DNA of 64,000 nucleotides from Thauera terpenica 58Eu (GTDB lineage: Bacteria; Pseudomonadota; Gammaproteobacteria; Burkholderiales; Rhodocyclaceae). A program made the position numbers and the translations under genes. The notes beneath the pieces are model-generated. The model was not told the DNA's origin. It searched no databases and saw nothing but the letters and a program-made list of their open reading frames with translations. Positions 1-15,019 of this stretch are shown piece by piece (the first letter of the stretch is position 1; each line of letters opens with the position of its first letter). Location of the stretch: assembly GCF_000443165.1 (NCBI RefSeq), contig NZ_ATJV01000001.1:186001-250000 (forward strand). The letters are read 5' to 3'.

Positions 1-1165
<1,165 letters not shown>

Positions 1166-1416
1166 GGATCGCTCCGGCAGAAACTTGGACAAAGAGCGCG
1201 AGTTTAACGGCTTACGCGCGACGGGATAAGGCGCACGACGCGTACCATTCCAGGCTCGGCGGCCACAGCCCTGCCCCAGCCAGCAGCGCAGGCGAACAGG
1301 AAATGCACGGAACAACACCCGGCGTTCGAAGACAAAACGCAGTTGCCGCCTGGCTGCACACCCGCCCCCGGGCACATTCACCCCACTGAAAAAATCGAAC
1401 AAGGAGCCCTGAACCC

Positions 1417-2262
1417 ATGCTGGAAGACCTCACCAACCTGGACTGGATAAGCACCTACGCCCTGCCCTGGGGCATCAATGTGCTGCTTGCCATCGGCACC
1501 TTCATTGTCGGGCGCTGGATCGCGGGCATCGTCGTGGGCGTGGCGCGCAAGCTGCTCACCCGCGCGCGCATCGATGTGATTCTGGTGAATTTCATCGTCT
1601 CGATCCTGAACGGCGTGCTGTGGCTGGTCGTCATCATCGCCGCCCTCAATCGACTCGGCGTGGACACCACCTCGCTGGTGGCGCTGATTGCAGCCGCTGG
1701 TCTGGCCGTTGGCCTGGCGCTTCAGGACTCGCTGAAGAACTTCGCCGCCGGCGTCATGCTGATCCTGTTCCGCCCCTTCAAGGCTGGCGACTTCGTCGAG
1801 GCCGGTGGCACCTCGGGCGTGGTGGAAATGATCAACATCTTCAGCTCCACCTTCCGCACCGTGGACAACCGCGAGATCATCGTGCCCAACGGCGCCATCT
1901 ACTCCGGCGTGATCACCAACTACTCCGCCCGCCCCACGCGGCGCATCGACCTGCTGTTCGGCATCGGCTACGACGACGACATCCGCAAGGTGAAGACCAT
2001 CATCGAGCAGGTGCTCAAGGCCGAGCCGCGTGTGCTGGCCGATCCCGCACCCTTCATCGGCGTCGCCGATCTGGCCGACAGCAGCGTCAACATCCACGTC
2101 CGGCCGTGGGTCAGGACAGACGACTACTTCGGCGCCATGTGCGACCTGAAGGAAAACATGAAGATCGCCTTCGACGAGAACGGCATCACCATCCCCTACC
2201 CGCAGATGGACATGTACCAGCACGTGGTGCACGCCGCCCCCGCACAGGAGCTCAAGCGCTGA
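1417..2262 (+). CDS. MscS-family mechanosensitive channel (small conductance)
   Basis: 281-residue inner-membrane channel, nearly the length of E. coli MscS (286), which opens under membrane tension to release solutes on hypo-osmotic shock. Visible are TM1 (about residues 13-38), TM2 (about 45-70) and the Gly/Ala-rich pore helix (about 78-110, containing AAAGLAVGLALQDSLKNFA). The soluble beta domain follows (FRPFKAGDFVE, then TVDNREIIVPNG, the usual MscS signature) and a C-terminal alpha/beta domain. A GGAGC ribosome site precedes the ATG. It stands alone, divergent from trpS. Confidence 0.93.
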   Translation: MLEDLTNLDWISTYALPWGINVLLAIGTFIVGRWIAGIVVGVARKLLTRARIDVILVNFIVSILNGVLWLVVIIAALNRLGVDTTSLVALIAAAGLAVGLALQDSLKNFAAGVMLILFRPFKAGDFVEAGGTSGVVEMINIFSSTFRTVDNREIIVPNGAIYSGVITNYSARPTRRIDLLFGIGYDDDIRKVKTIIEQVLKAEPRVLADPAPFIGVADLADSSVNIHVRPWVRTDDYFGAMCDLKENMKIAFDENGITIPYPQMDMYQHVVHAAPAQELKR

Positions 2263-2386
2263 CCGGTATCAGGCGCGGACAGGCGCAGCAGACGTCGATC
2301 GGGATACCATTGCGCCTGCGTTCGCTGGTGCTCTTTCCATCAGCGCCCGCCCCGCCCTCCTTGAACCACTCAGCGTCGATTCCATC

Positions 2387-3034
2387 GTGAGCCTGCCCCC
2401 ACCCGAACGACCCCGCGTGCCGACCATCACCGTCGGCCTGCGCCCTCACCCCGCGACCCGCCCGCTCGAAGCCGGCACGGACAGCGCCCCCGCCCGTGTG
2501 TCGGCGGTGGGCATGCTGCTGGCGACGATGTACGCCGCGCCCGATGGCACGGCGGTGTTCGAGTTCAAGCTCGAAGACACGGAGCTCGACGGCCTGCGCA
2601 TTCCGCCCCCAGCCAGGCCGGGCCCGGCCGACGAACTGTGGAAGCACACCTGCTTCGAAGTCTTCATCGGCATCAAGGGCGAGCCCGCATATCGCGAATT
2701 CAACTTCTCGCCCTCGGGCCAGTGGGCGGTCTACGACTTTCGCGCCGAGCGCGAGCGCAACGACGATTTCCGCCTCGCGGCCGCTCCGCAGCTGCGCTTC
2801 GAGCGCGACGACAAGGAGGTCTGGCTCGAAGCATGCCTGCCCGCAGACGCGCTGCCGGCGGCAGCGCCCGGCACTGAATTCGAGCTCAGCCTCGCCGCCG
2901 TCATCGAACGCGCCGACGGCGAGCTCGAGTACTGGGCGGTGCAACATGGTCCAGGCGAACCGGATTTCCATGCGCGCGACAGCTTCGTGCTGATGTTCAA
3001 GACCTGGGCCGAGCCCAGTGAAAAATCCCGATGA
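2387..3034 (+). CDS. DOMON-like domain protein
   Basis: 215-residue protein starting at a GTG (MSLPPPERPRVPT). The middle, with ELWKHTCFEVFIG, YREFNFSPSGQWAVYDF and a long beta-rich stretch, matches the DOMON-like domain family that is often annotated next to cell-wall genes (the murB-like DOMON group). No signal peptide is visible. Biochemical function is unknown; DOMON folds usually bind heme or sugar. The stop overlaps the start of the next gene by ATGA, so it is probably translationally coupled to the muramidase-like gene. That supports, but does not prove, a role in cell-wall sugar metabolism. Confidence 0.8.
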   Translation: MSLPPPERPRVPTITVGLRPHPATRPLEAGTDSAPARVSAVGMLLATMYAAPDGTAVFEFKLEDTELDGLRIPPPARPGPADELWKHTCFEVFIGIKGEPAYREFNFSPSGQWAVYDFRAERERNDDFRLAAAPQLRFERDDKEVWLEACLPADALPAAAPGTEFELSLAAVIERADGELEYWAVQHGPGEPDFHARDSFVLMFKTWAEPSEKSR

Positions 3035-4251
3035 GCAGCGTCCGTTTCGGCCTCGACCGCCTGCTCACCGACCCTGCGCTACGCCAGCCGCTGGCTGACA
3101 AACGCGTCGCCCTGCTCGCCCACCCGGCGTCGGTAACACGCGAACTGACGCATGCGCTCGACGCCCTCGCCGCCCTGCCCGACCTCACCTTGTCAGCCGC
3201 CTTCGGCCCGCAGCACGGTCTGCGCGGCGACAAGCAGGACAACATGGTCGAGTCGGCCGACTACATCGACCCGCTGCTGGGCATTCCGGTGTTCAGCCTG
3301 TATGGCGAGCTACGCCGCCCGAGCGCGGCGATGATGGACAGCTTCGACGTGCTGCTGGTCGACCTGCAGGACCTCGGCTGTCGCATCTACACCTTCATCA
3401 CCACGCTGCGCTATGTGCTCGAAGAAGCGGCCCGCCACGGCAAATCGGTGTGGGTGCTCGATCGCCCCAACCCGGTCGGCCGCCCGGTCGAAGGCCTGAC
3501 CCTGCGCCCGGGCTGGGAAAGTTTCGTCGGCGCCGGCGCGCTGCCGATGCGCCACGGCATGACGATGGGCGAACTGGCGCGCTGGTTTGTCGCCACCCTG
3601 GGGCTGAACGTCGATTGCCGTGTGATCGAAATGGAGGGCTGGCGACCCGACCTCGCGCCCGGTTACGGCTGGCCGCTGGGTGAGCGCAGCTGGATCAACC
3701 CCAGCCCCAATGCACCCAACCTGTCGATGGCACGCGCCTACGCCGGCACGGTGATGCTCGAAGGCACGACCCTGTCCGAAGGCCGCGGCACCACCCGTCC
3801 GCTGGAGCTGTTCGGCGCGCCCGCGCTCGACGCCGCTGCGCTCATCACCACCATGCGTAGCCTGGCACCCGACTGGCTGCACGGCTGCGTGCTACGCACA
3901 TGCTGGTTCGAGCCCACTTTCCACAAGCACGCCGGCGAGTTGTGCGCCGGCATACAGATTCACGTCGAAGACCCCACGCACTACGATCACGCCGCCTTCC
4001 GCCCCTGGCGGCTGCAGGCGCTGGCCTTCAAGGCCATCCGCCAACTCCAGCCTGACTACCCGCTGTGGCGCGACTTTGGCTATGAGTACGAATTCGACCG
4101 CATCGCAATCGACCTCATCAACGGCTCGCCGCTACTGCGCCAATGGGTGGACGACGCCACCGCCAGCCCGCTCGACCTCGATGAGCTCGCTGGCGCAGAC
4201 GAAGCGGCCTGGATGGAGACCCGGCGCCCCTATCTGCTCTACCCGGCCTGA
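3031..4251 (+). CDS. DUF1343 / NamZ-like exo-beta-N-acetylmuramidase family protein
   Basis: 406 residues spanning the whole DUF1343 family (CAZy GH171), whose Bacillus member NamZ removes terminal N-acetylmuramic acid from peptidoglycan fragments. Recognisable blocks are LLAHPASVTRE (about 28), FGPQHGLRGDKQDNM (about 60), LLVDLQDLGCRIYTFITTL (about 107), VLDRPNPVGRPVEG (about 145) and NPSPNAPN (about 226). No clear export signal is seen, so a cytoplasmic cell-wall recycling role is likelier than an extracellular one. It overlaps the upstream DOMON-like gene by four bases. Substrate is inferred from the family only. Confidence 0.85.
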   Translation: MSSVRFGLDRLLTDPALRQPLADKRVALLAHPASVTRELTHALDALAALPDLTLSAAFGPQHGLRGDKQDNMVESADYIDPLLGIPVFSLYGELRRPSAAMMDSFDVLLVDLQDLGCRIYTFITTLRYVLEEAARHGKSVWVLDRPNPVGRPVEGLTLRPGWESFVGAGALPMRHGMTMGELARWFVATLGLNVDCRVIEMEGWRPDLAPGYGWPLGERSWINPSPNAPNLSMARAYAGTVMLEGTTLSEGRGTTRPLELFGAPALDAAALITTMRSLAPDWLHGCVLRTCWFEPTFHKHAGELCAGIQIHVEDPTHYDHAAFRPWRLQALAFKAIRQLQPDYPLWRDFGYEYEFDRIAIDLINGSPLLRQWVDDATASPLDLDELAGADEAAWMETRRPYLLYPA

Positions 4252-4370
4252 ACCCGTCTGCCTGCACCCCGGAAAATACGAGGGCTTCGCCCCTTCACGC
4301 GCGGCCGCAGTCGGGGTAAAAGAGTCAGGCGACACGACCTGCAACCCACTTTTTACAAGCGAGCCCTTGC

Positions 4371-5315
4371 GTGATGAAACACGGCCTCCAGATCTTTGCC
4401 TGCAACGCCAGCCGCGAACTTGCGGGCGAAATATGTCAACGTCTTGGCCTGCGCCTCGGTCAGCTGGATATTTCACGCTTCTCCAATGACAACCTGCGCG
4501 TGCAGGTGCAAGAGAATGTGCGCGAGCGCGACGTGTATGTCGTACAGTCCTTCACCGAGCCGGTGAGCGAGCACATCATGGAGCTGATGATCACGCTCGA
4601 CGCCATGCGCAGCGCCTCGGCGCAACGCATCACCGCGGTGATCCCGTATTACTCCTATGCGCGCTCCGACAAGAAGGACGCGCCGCGCATCTCCATCACC
4701 GGCCGCCTCATCGCCGACATGCTCAAGACCGCCGGTGCCGACCGTGTGCTCACCATGGATCTGCACGCCGACCAGGTGCATGGCTTTTTCAGCGTTCCGG
4801 TCGATCACCTCACCGCCATCCCGGCCATCGCCGAGCATTTCCGCCGCCATCACGACCTGTCCAACATGGTCGCGGTAGCCACTGACGCCGGCGGCGCCAA
4901 GCGCGTCGGGCGCTTCTCCGAGCGCCTCGGCATCCCGATGGCGATCATCGACAAGCGCCGCGTCAGCGACACCGACGTCAAGCACGGCGAGGTGGTTGGC
5001 GACGTGCGCGGTCGTGACGTGGTGATCTTTGAAGATGAGATTTCCACCGGCGGCACCCTGGTGTCCACCGTCGCCACCCTGAAAGCCGCCGGCGCGCGCA
5101 GCATCCATGCCGGTGCCGTGCACGGTGTGCTGTGCGGCCCGGCCATCGAGCGTCTGCGTGACGCCGACATCGATTCGGTGGTGGTCACCAATACCGTTGG
5201 TCTGCCCGAAGAAAAGCGCCTGGCGAAGATCACGACGCTCAGCGTGGCGCCGCTGTTCGCCGCCGCGATCGAGCGCATCCACGGTGGGCAGAGCGTGGGC
5301 GCGCTGTTCGAGTAA
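4371..5315 (+). CDS. Ribose-phosphate pyrophosphokinase, divergent PRPP-loop form
   Basis: About 314 residues, the usual length of PRPP synthetase, which makes PRPP from ribose-5-phosphate and ATP. Family marks are RVLTMDLHADQVHGFFSVPVDHL (about residues 122-144) and VAVATDAGGAKR (about 165). The PRPP-binding loop reads VVIFEDEISTGGTLV instead of the usual DDMIDTAGT type of common bacterial Prs. This suggests a second, specialised paralogue rather than the housekeeping prs, which in related bacteria normally neighbours ispE. The start is the GTG at 4371 or the adjacent ATG at 4374; they differ by one residue. It is a single-gene unit. Confidence 0.88.
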   Translation: MMKHGLQIFACNASRELAGEICQRLGLRLGQLDISRFSNDNLRVQVQENVRERDVYVVQSFTEPVSEHIMELMITLDAMRSASAQRITAVIPYYSYARSDKKDAPRISITGRLIADMLKTAGADRVLTMDLHADQVHGFFSVPVDHLTAIPAIAEHFRRHHDLSNMVAVATDAGGAKRVGRFSERLGIPMAIIDKRRVSDTDVKHGEVVGDVRGRDVVIFEDEISTGGTLVSTVATLKAAGARSIHAGAVHGVLCGPAIERLRDADIDSVVVTNTVGLPEEKRLAKITTLSVAPLFAAAIERIHGGQSVGALFE

Positions 5316-5430
5316 AGGCGCAAGCGGGCCAGGCGGGCCGCAAATCAGCGCGCCCGGCTCGTGCAGGATACGGTTCAGCCTTGCCATTCGCGACCCGCAT
5401 CTTCATCAGCAGCGGCGCTGCGTGCAGCGC

Positions 5431-5904
5431 TCAATCGGGTCGTGACGCCGACACCAGCCAATAGGTGACACCCAAGGCAAGAACGATGGCGCCGATACCG
5501 AGCAGGTAGGTCGGTGCCAAGGTCTGCAGGTCGAGCACGATCACCTTGCGCGCAATGGCCATCAGCGCGGTGGCGATCACGAGCTTGACGTGGATGACGT
5601 CATCGCGCAGGTAGAGCGTGATATTGACGAAGATCTCGATCGCAATCAGAACCGCGAGAAAAGCTGCGAAGACAACAAAAATATCATCCAGCCGCAGCAG
5701 AAAAACAGGTGGGCTTGCGAGCTTTTCGTAGAGCACCAGCACCACATCGGCCACGCTCAGCAAAATCACCACCACCATCAGAATCGCAAGAACACGGATT
5801 GACTGGCGGATGATCCAATGCAGCCGATCGACCAAAGGGTCGTCAGCGCGCTCACCGAGCTGGTTTTCACCACCGGCGAGCAGTTTGTCCGGTGCTATGT
5901 TCAT
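5431..5904 (-). CDS. PsiE-family inner-membrane protein
   Basis: 157-residue small membrane protein. After a soluble N-terminus of about 30 residues there are four hydrophobic segments (about 35-60, 68-95, 98-120 and 128-150), including VFAAFLAVLIAIEIFVNITLYLRDD, typical of the phosphate-starvation-inducible PsiE family. The biochemical role of the family is unknown. It lies 46 bases downstream of a TerB-like gene on the same strand, separated by a hairpin (5922-5944), so the two are probably co-transcribed with attenuation between them. I see no pho box. Confidence 0.8.
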   Translation of the reverse strand: MNIAPDKLLAGGENQLGERADDPLVDRLHWIIRQSIRVLAILMVVVILLSVADVVLVLYEKLASPPVFLLRLDDIFVVFAAFLAVLIAIEIFVNITLYLRDDVIHVKLVIATALMAIARKVIVLDLQTLAPTYLLGIGAIVLALGVTYWLVSASRPD

Positions 5905-5921
5905 GATGTTCTCAACAAGAC

Positions 5922-5944
5922 AGGGGCGGCGGCAGGCCGCCCCT
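5922..5944 (-). terminator. Intercistronic hairpin between TerB-like and PsiE-like genes
   Basis: A 9-bp perfect GC stem (AGGGGCGGC pairing with GCCGCCCCT) around a 5-base loop lies in the 46-base gap between two same-strand genes. There is no T-run, so this is an mRNA-stabilising or attenuating hairpin as much as a terminator. Confidence 0.45.
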
Positions 5945-5950
5945 TGGTCC

Positions 5951-6373
5951 TCAGTTCAGTTCCCGCGTGCGAGCGGGAACCGTCATCGGGCTCAGGCCCC
6001 ATTTCTGCAAGGCGTGGCCGAGCAGATCGACCTCGCTGGCGGTTTCGACGCCGTCGGCCTTGACCACGTCCTGCATCGCCTGCAGTAGCGCGGCCTGTAG
6101 CGCCGGGTCGCGGATGTCTTCGAGCAACAAGGCAAAGGCTTCGTCGGCCAGTTTCAGATGAACGGCGTCAAGGTAGTTCGCCCCCATCAGCAGGTCATCG
6201 CAGTATTCACGCAGGATGCGTTCAAACTCCACCTGGCCGATGCTCAGTCGGGCGGCGAGCTCGGTTTGCATGGCGGTATCGAATTCGTCCTGGCCCAGCC
6301 CACCATCGGCGAGCACAGTTGCGGCGAGAAGGCGGGCAACGGCGGGCGTGCTGTTGGTTTTGTAGTGACGCAT
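5951..6373 (-). CDS. TerB-like (tellurite-resistance fold) hypothetical protein
   Basis: 140 residues, all helical in appearance, with the spacing of a TerB-like domain: AVARLLAATVLADGGLGQDEFDT, then a second helical half, ALLQAMQDVVKADGVETASEVDLL. The acidic pair in each half (ADGGLGQDE and ADGVETASE) resembles the metal-binding loops of TerB domains. No membrane segment. Function is not known; TerB-like domains occur widely outside tellurite resistance. It is the first gene of a probable two-gene unit with the PsiE-like gene and is divergent from the LysR regulator. Confidence 0.6.
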   Translation of the reverse strand: MRHYKTNSTPAVARLLAATVLADGGLGQDEFDTAMQTELAARLSIGQVEFERILREYCDDLLMGANYLDAVHLKLADEAFALLLEDIRDPALQAALLQAMQDVVKADGVETASEVDLLGHALQKWGLSPMTVPARTRELN

Positions 6374-6527
6374 GGTGCAATCTCCTCAGGAGTGGTTGGG
6401 TCGTGATCGCTGTCGCATTGGCCGAAGCCCGTTTTGCGAGGCAGCGGAATCCACTCTAGCGGTGAGTCATCCCTTTAAAAAGTCGAGTATCTTTTGATGA
6501 ATGATCGATTTTTTGGATGAAACCACG

Positions 6528-7436
6528 ATGACTGATCTCAACTACAAGCACCTGCGTTACTTCTGGATGGTGGGCCGGGTCGGCACCATCGCCGCCGCGA
6601 GCAAGCTGCTCAATGTCACACCACACGCAATCAGCGCCCAGCTCGCGAGCTTCGAAGCCAGTTTGGGGAGCACGCTGTTCCGCCGCGTCGGGCGGCGGCT
6701 GGAAATGACCGAAGCCGGCGAGCGCATCCTCGGCCACGCCGATGAAATCTTCGCGCTCGGCGATCAGATCGTCGAAACCCTGCGTGACGGGGCGCAAAGA
6801 CGCGGGCTGCCATTTCGTATCGGCATCCCGGACTCGATGCCAAAATCGATCGTGTACCGCCTGATCGAGCCCGCACTGCACCTCGAGCGCCCGGGCCGTC
6901 TGGTGTGCCGTGAAAGCCCACTGCCGGCGCTGATGGCCGAACTGGCGGTGCGCCGGCTCGATCTGATCATCGCCGACCGCCCCATCCCGCCCAACCTCAG
7001 CGTGCGTGGCTACAGCAATCTGCTGGGTGAAAGCACGCTGACCGTATTCGGCAGTCCGGCGTTGTGCGAGCGCCTGCACGGCGGGTTCCCGGCACGGCTG
7101 CATAGCGCGCCCTTTCTGCTACCGGGGGAAGATGTCGCCTTTCGCGGTGCGCTCATGCAATGGTTCGACAAGCAGCGCATTCAGCCTGACATCGTCGCCG
7201 AACTGGACGACAGCGCGCTGATGAAGGCCTTCGGCCAGGGCGGGGCGGGCCTGTTCGTGGCGCCAAGCGCCATTGCGTCCTACATCTGCGCTCAGTATCA
7301 GGTGCGCGCACTGGGTGAAATCAGCAGCGTACGCGCGCAGATCTATGCCATCACCACCGAACGCCGGCTCAACCATCCGGTCATGGAAGCGATCCGCCTG
7401 CAGGCCGCCGCAGCGCTGCAGGCGGATGCACAGTAA
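6528..7436 (+). CDS. LysR-family regulator, NhaR-like
   Basis: About 302 residues. The N-terminus MTDLNYKHLRYFWMVGRVGT followed by AAASKLLNVTPHAISAQLASFEASLGSTLFRR is the LysR winged helix and closely resembles NhaR, the sodium-responsive activator of nhaA. A substrate-binding domain follows from about residue 95. The frame is open from an ATG at 6501, but the ATG at 6528 aligns with the usual NhaR N-terminus and is preferred. No antiporter gene is adjacent; the NhaC-type antiporter in this window is 51 kb away, so its target is unknown. Confidence 0.85.
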   Translation: MTDLNYKHLRYFWMVGRVGTIAAASKLLNVTPHAISAQLASFEASLGSTLFRRVGRRLEMTEAGERILGHADEIFALGDQIVETLRDGAQRRGLPFRIGIPDSMPKSIVYRLIEPALHLERPGRLVCRESPLPALMAELAVRRLDLIIADRPIPPNLSVRGYSNLLGESTLTVFGSPALCERLHGGFPARLHSAPFLLPGEDVAFRGALMQWFDKQRIQPDIVAELDDSALMKAFGQGGAGLFVAPSAIASYICAQYQVRALGEISSVRAQIYAITTERRLNHPVMEAIRLQAAAALQADAQ

Positions 7437-7453
7437 GGACGTCGTGCGCCGCT

Positions 7454-7831
7454 TCAGCCGGCTTGCTGGCCGTCCTGCTGCGCGGCGACTTCGGCACGCA
7501 CTGCGTCCATATCAAGGCCGCGCACGCCTTCGATGACCTGATCGAGCGCACTGGCCGGCAGCGCACCCGACTCGCGAAACACCATCACGCCTTCGCGGAT
7601 CACGGCGATGGTCGGAATCGAGCGAATCTGGAAGCTAGCAGCAAGCTCCTGCTGGGCTTCGGTGTCGATCTTGCCAAAAACGATGTCCGGGTGCGCCACC
7701 GACGCGGCCTCGTAAGTGGGCGCGAAATTGCGGCAAGGGCCGCACCAGGACGCCCAGAAATCGAGGAACACGATCGGGTTCTTTGCCAGCACTTCGTCAA
7801 AGTTTTCGGTGGTGAGTTCGAGGGTGGCCAT
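7454..7831 (-). CDS. Thioredoxin-family protein
   Basis: 125 residues from the ATG at 7831. It has the classic thioredoxin fold with active site WASWCGPC at about residues 27-34, the cis-Pro segment IRSIPTIAV at about 72, and a C-terminal tail (AAQQDGQQAG) longer than E. coli TrxA. Cytoplasmic disulfide reductase by family. The open frame extends another 20 codons upstream, but the start at 7831 fits the family N-terminus (MATLELTTENFDEVL). It converges on the LysR gene with an 18-base gap. Confidence 0.9.
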   Translation of the reverse strand: MATLELTTENFDEVLAKNPIVFLDFWASWCGPCRNFAPTYEAASVAHPDIVFGKIDTEAQQELAASFQIRSIPTIAVIREGVMVFRESGALPASALDQVIEGVRGLDMDAVRAEVAAQQDGQQAG

Positions 7832-7914
7832 GTCAGCGCGCTCCGTTGGATAAAGGCCGTCGATGCTACCCCAGAGCGGCGTACGACCCAAGCCGGCGAC
7901 CCGGGCCCAGGACC

Positions 7915-9750
<1,836 letters not shown>

Positions 9751-9771
9751 ACGTTAGGCGACCCTGCCTGG

Positions 9772-9801
9772 CACAAGGCCACAGGCCGCAAGGGCCTTGT
9801 G
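9772..9801 (-). terminator. Hairpin downstream of metH
   Basis: CACAAGGCC pairs with GGCCTTGTG (9 bp) around a 12-base loop, 20 bases past the metH stop and before the histidine-kinase gene on the same strand. No T-run follows, so termination is only probable. Confidence 0.4.
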
Positions 9802-9820
9802 GATTCAATACAAGCCCGGC

Positions 9821-13582
<3,762 letters not shown>

Positions 13583-13635
13583 GGGGATGTCCTCGGTCAT
13601 TCAAAAGTCGCCGGGCAACGCCACCCACACATGCG

Positions 13636-13735
13636 AACGGCGCCACAAACCAGCTGATGGTTTGTGAGCGCCGTTGATCGGTTGCCGAGCCTGGCCCGCG
13701 AATTTCTGATCGGGGTCGCAACGCTCCTCGGCAAG
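13636..13735 (-). promoter_or_regulatory. SAH riboswitch with competing hairpin in the metH leader
   Basis: On the minus strand the leader reads CCGAGGAGCGTTGCGACC (from 13731), then CCAGGCTCGG, then AACGGCGCTCAC (13675-13664), the conserved blocks of the S-adenosylhomocysteine riboswitch known ahead of metH and ahcY in proteobacteria. CCGAG pairs with CTCGG, and GAGCGTTG can pair with CGGCGCTC. The last block is also the 5' arm of a 16-bp hairpin (13636-13675, one bulge, 7-base loop), giving two exclusive folds. By family, SAH binding turns expression on, so MetH is raised when SAH builds up. No clean T-run follows the hairpin; a short GC stem followed by TTTTG lies nearer the start codon. 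Confidence 0.85.
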
Positions 13736-13817
13736 GACGGGATTGTATCGGCTCCAGCCAGGACTTGCCAACATGGCGATAAACACCTGGCGACAAGGAC
13801 TTACCGGGAGCAGGGGC

Positions 13818-14405
13818 TCACCAGTAGGGAAAGAAGGGGTGAGGCGGAAAAAACGGATGGCGGTAATACGGATAAGGATAGCCCCAGGGTCCGAAGTACG
13901 GACCTTCGCGTGGATAGAGGTAAGTCTGGCTGGTACGCACCACCTTGCCGTCGATGAAATGCACATTGAACAGCGTGCCCACACCCGGCCCGTCATTGCG
14001 CACGTTCCAGTCCCACACCTCCTCGCCCGACTGCTTGAACACCTGCTCGGAACGATGCTGGCCGAGCAGGCGGTCGACCTCCTCGCGCGTCATGCCACGC
14101 TGTACACGCGCCAGGTTTTCCTCGGAGAGCGCATTCCACTGCCGCAGCACGATGCCGCCCTGATCGACCTGCACCATCAGGCAGCTGCGCCCATTGGGCT
14201 GGGTTGCGTACTCGAGGGTGTGCGTGCCATCGCCATCCTGCCAGCGCCGCGTGGGCTCGCCCTTGGCGGCCAGGGTCTCGGCCTCGGTGGTGAAGGGGCG
14301 TGGCGGAGCGTAAGTCACGCAAGCGCTCAAGGACAGCGCACCCAGCACCGCAAGCAGCATCGCCAGCCAAGGCAAGCCCCCCGTCTTTGAATTCGTCATG
14401 GCCAT
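13818..14405 (-). CDS. BamE/SmpA-like outer-membrane lipoprotein
   Basis: About 195 residues. A signal sequence (LPWLAMLLAVLGALSLSAC) ends in lipobox LSAC, so it is a lipoprotein. The body contains two BamE-like units; GMTREEVDRLLGQHRSEQVF followed by EEVWDWNV is the typical SmpA/OmlA beta-alpha motif. The C-terminus is an odd aromatic/proline tail (YPREGPYFGPWGYPYPYYR and on) absent from BamE. The start is the ATG at 14405 or 14399, with GGAGGG just upstream. It lies 13 bases behind a shorter lipoprotein of the same design, so the pair looks like a duplication. Role by analogy is outer-membrane assembly or envelope integrity; not certain. Confidence 0.75.
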   Translation of the reverse strand: MAMTNSKTGGLPWLAMLLAVLGALSLSACVTYAPPRPFTTEAETLAAKGEPTRRWQDGDGTHTLEYATQPNGRSCLMVQVDQGGIVLRQWNALSEENLARVQRGMTREEVDRLLGQHRSEQVFKQSGEEVWDWNVRNDGPGVGTLFNVHFIDGKVVRTSQTYLYPREGPYFGPWGYPYPYYRHPFFPPHPFFPYW

Positions 14406-14418
14406 GACCACCCTCCGT

Positions 14419-14910
14419 TCAGCGTCTGTATTGGGTGTAGCGGCTGGTGCCGACCACACGACCATCGGTATTGAAGGACACGGTAAAGAACACCGGTTCG
14501 CTGCTGCCCGCAAAGCCATGGCTGATCTTCCATTCCCACACCGTCTCCTGCTTCAACGCAAAGAACTGGCTGCGCGCGGGCTTGCCGAGCAGGCGACGCA
14601 CCTCGTCGCCATTGAGCCCGTTGACCACGCGGGCGAAGCTCTGTTCGTCGAGCACCTGATCGACGCGGCGCAGGATGTTGTCCGCGCCGAGGGTGATCAT
14701 GAAGCACTCGATGCCTTCGGGCTGACGTGAAAACTCCCAGGTCACCGAGCCATCCGCGTTGGTCCACTCCATCTCCGGCACACCAAAACGGTCGCGCACC
14801 TCGGTGGCGGTCGACACCCCGGGCTGGAGCTCGCGCAGCTTGAAGTAATCACAGGCGCTGATCCCGAGCGCAGCCAGGACGGTGCACAAATAGGCAAGCA
14901 GACGTTTCAT
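14419..14910 (-). CDS. BamE/SmpA-like lipoprotein, first of tandem pair
   Basis: 163 residues with a short signal peptide and lipobox (MKRLLAYLCTVLAALGISAC, Cys 20). Two SmpA-type repeats are visible: LQPGVSTATEVRDRFGVPEMEW followed by VTWEFSRQ, and LNGDEVRRLLGKPARSQFF followed by ETVWEWKI. It ends soon after the second unit, without the aromatic tail of its neighbour. The order on the transcript is this gene, then the tailed paralogue 13 bases later. The partners are unknown; the fold is that of BamE, a lipoprotein of the beta-barrel assembly machine, but the tandem double-unit form differs from canonical single-unit BamE. Confidence 0.75.
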   Translation of the reverse strand: MKRLLAYLCTVLAALGISACDYFKLRELQPGVSTATEVRDRFGVPEMEWTNADGSVTWEFSRQPEGIECFMITLGADNILRRVDQVLDEQSFARVVNGLNGDEVRRLLGKPARSQFFALKQETVWEWKISHGFAGSSEPVFFTVSFNTDGRVVGTSRYTQYRR

Positions 14911-15019
14911 GCGTGGTGTTTTCCCTATTCGCTCGCATCTGCCGGGCAGCAGATCACTGGGCTAGAATCGATCATCACCTCGGGATTTGCAACGCCCACG
15001 CGGTGACTCTTTGCAACCT

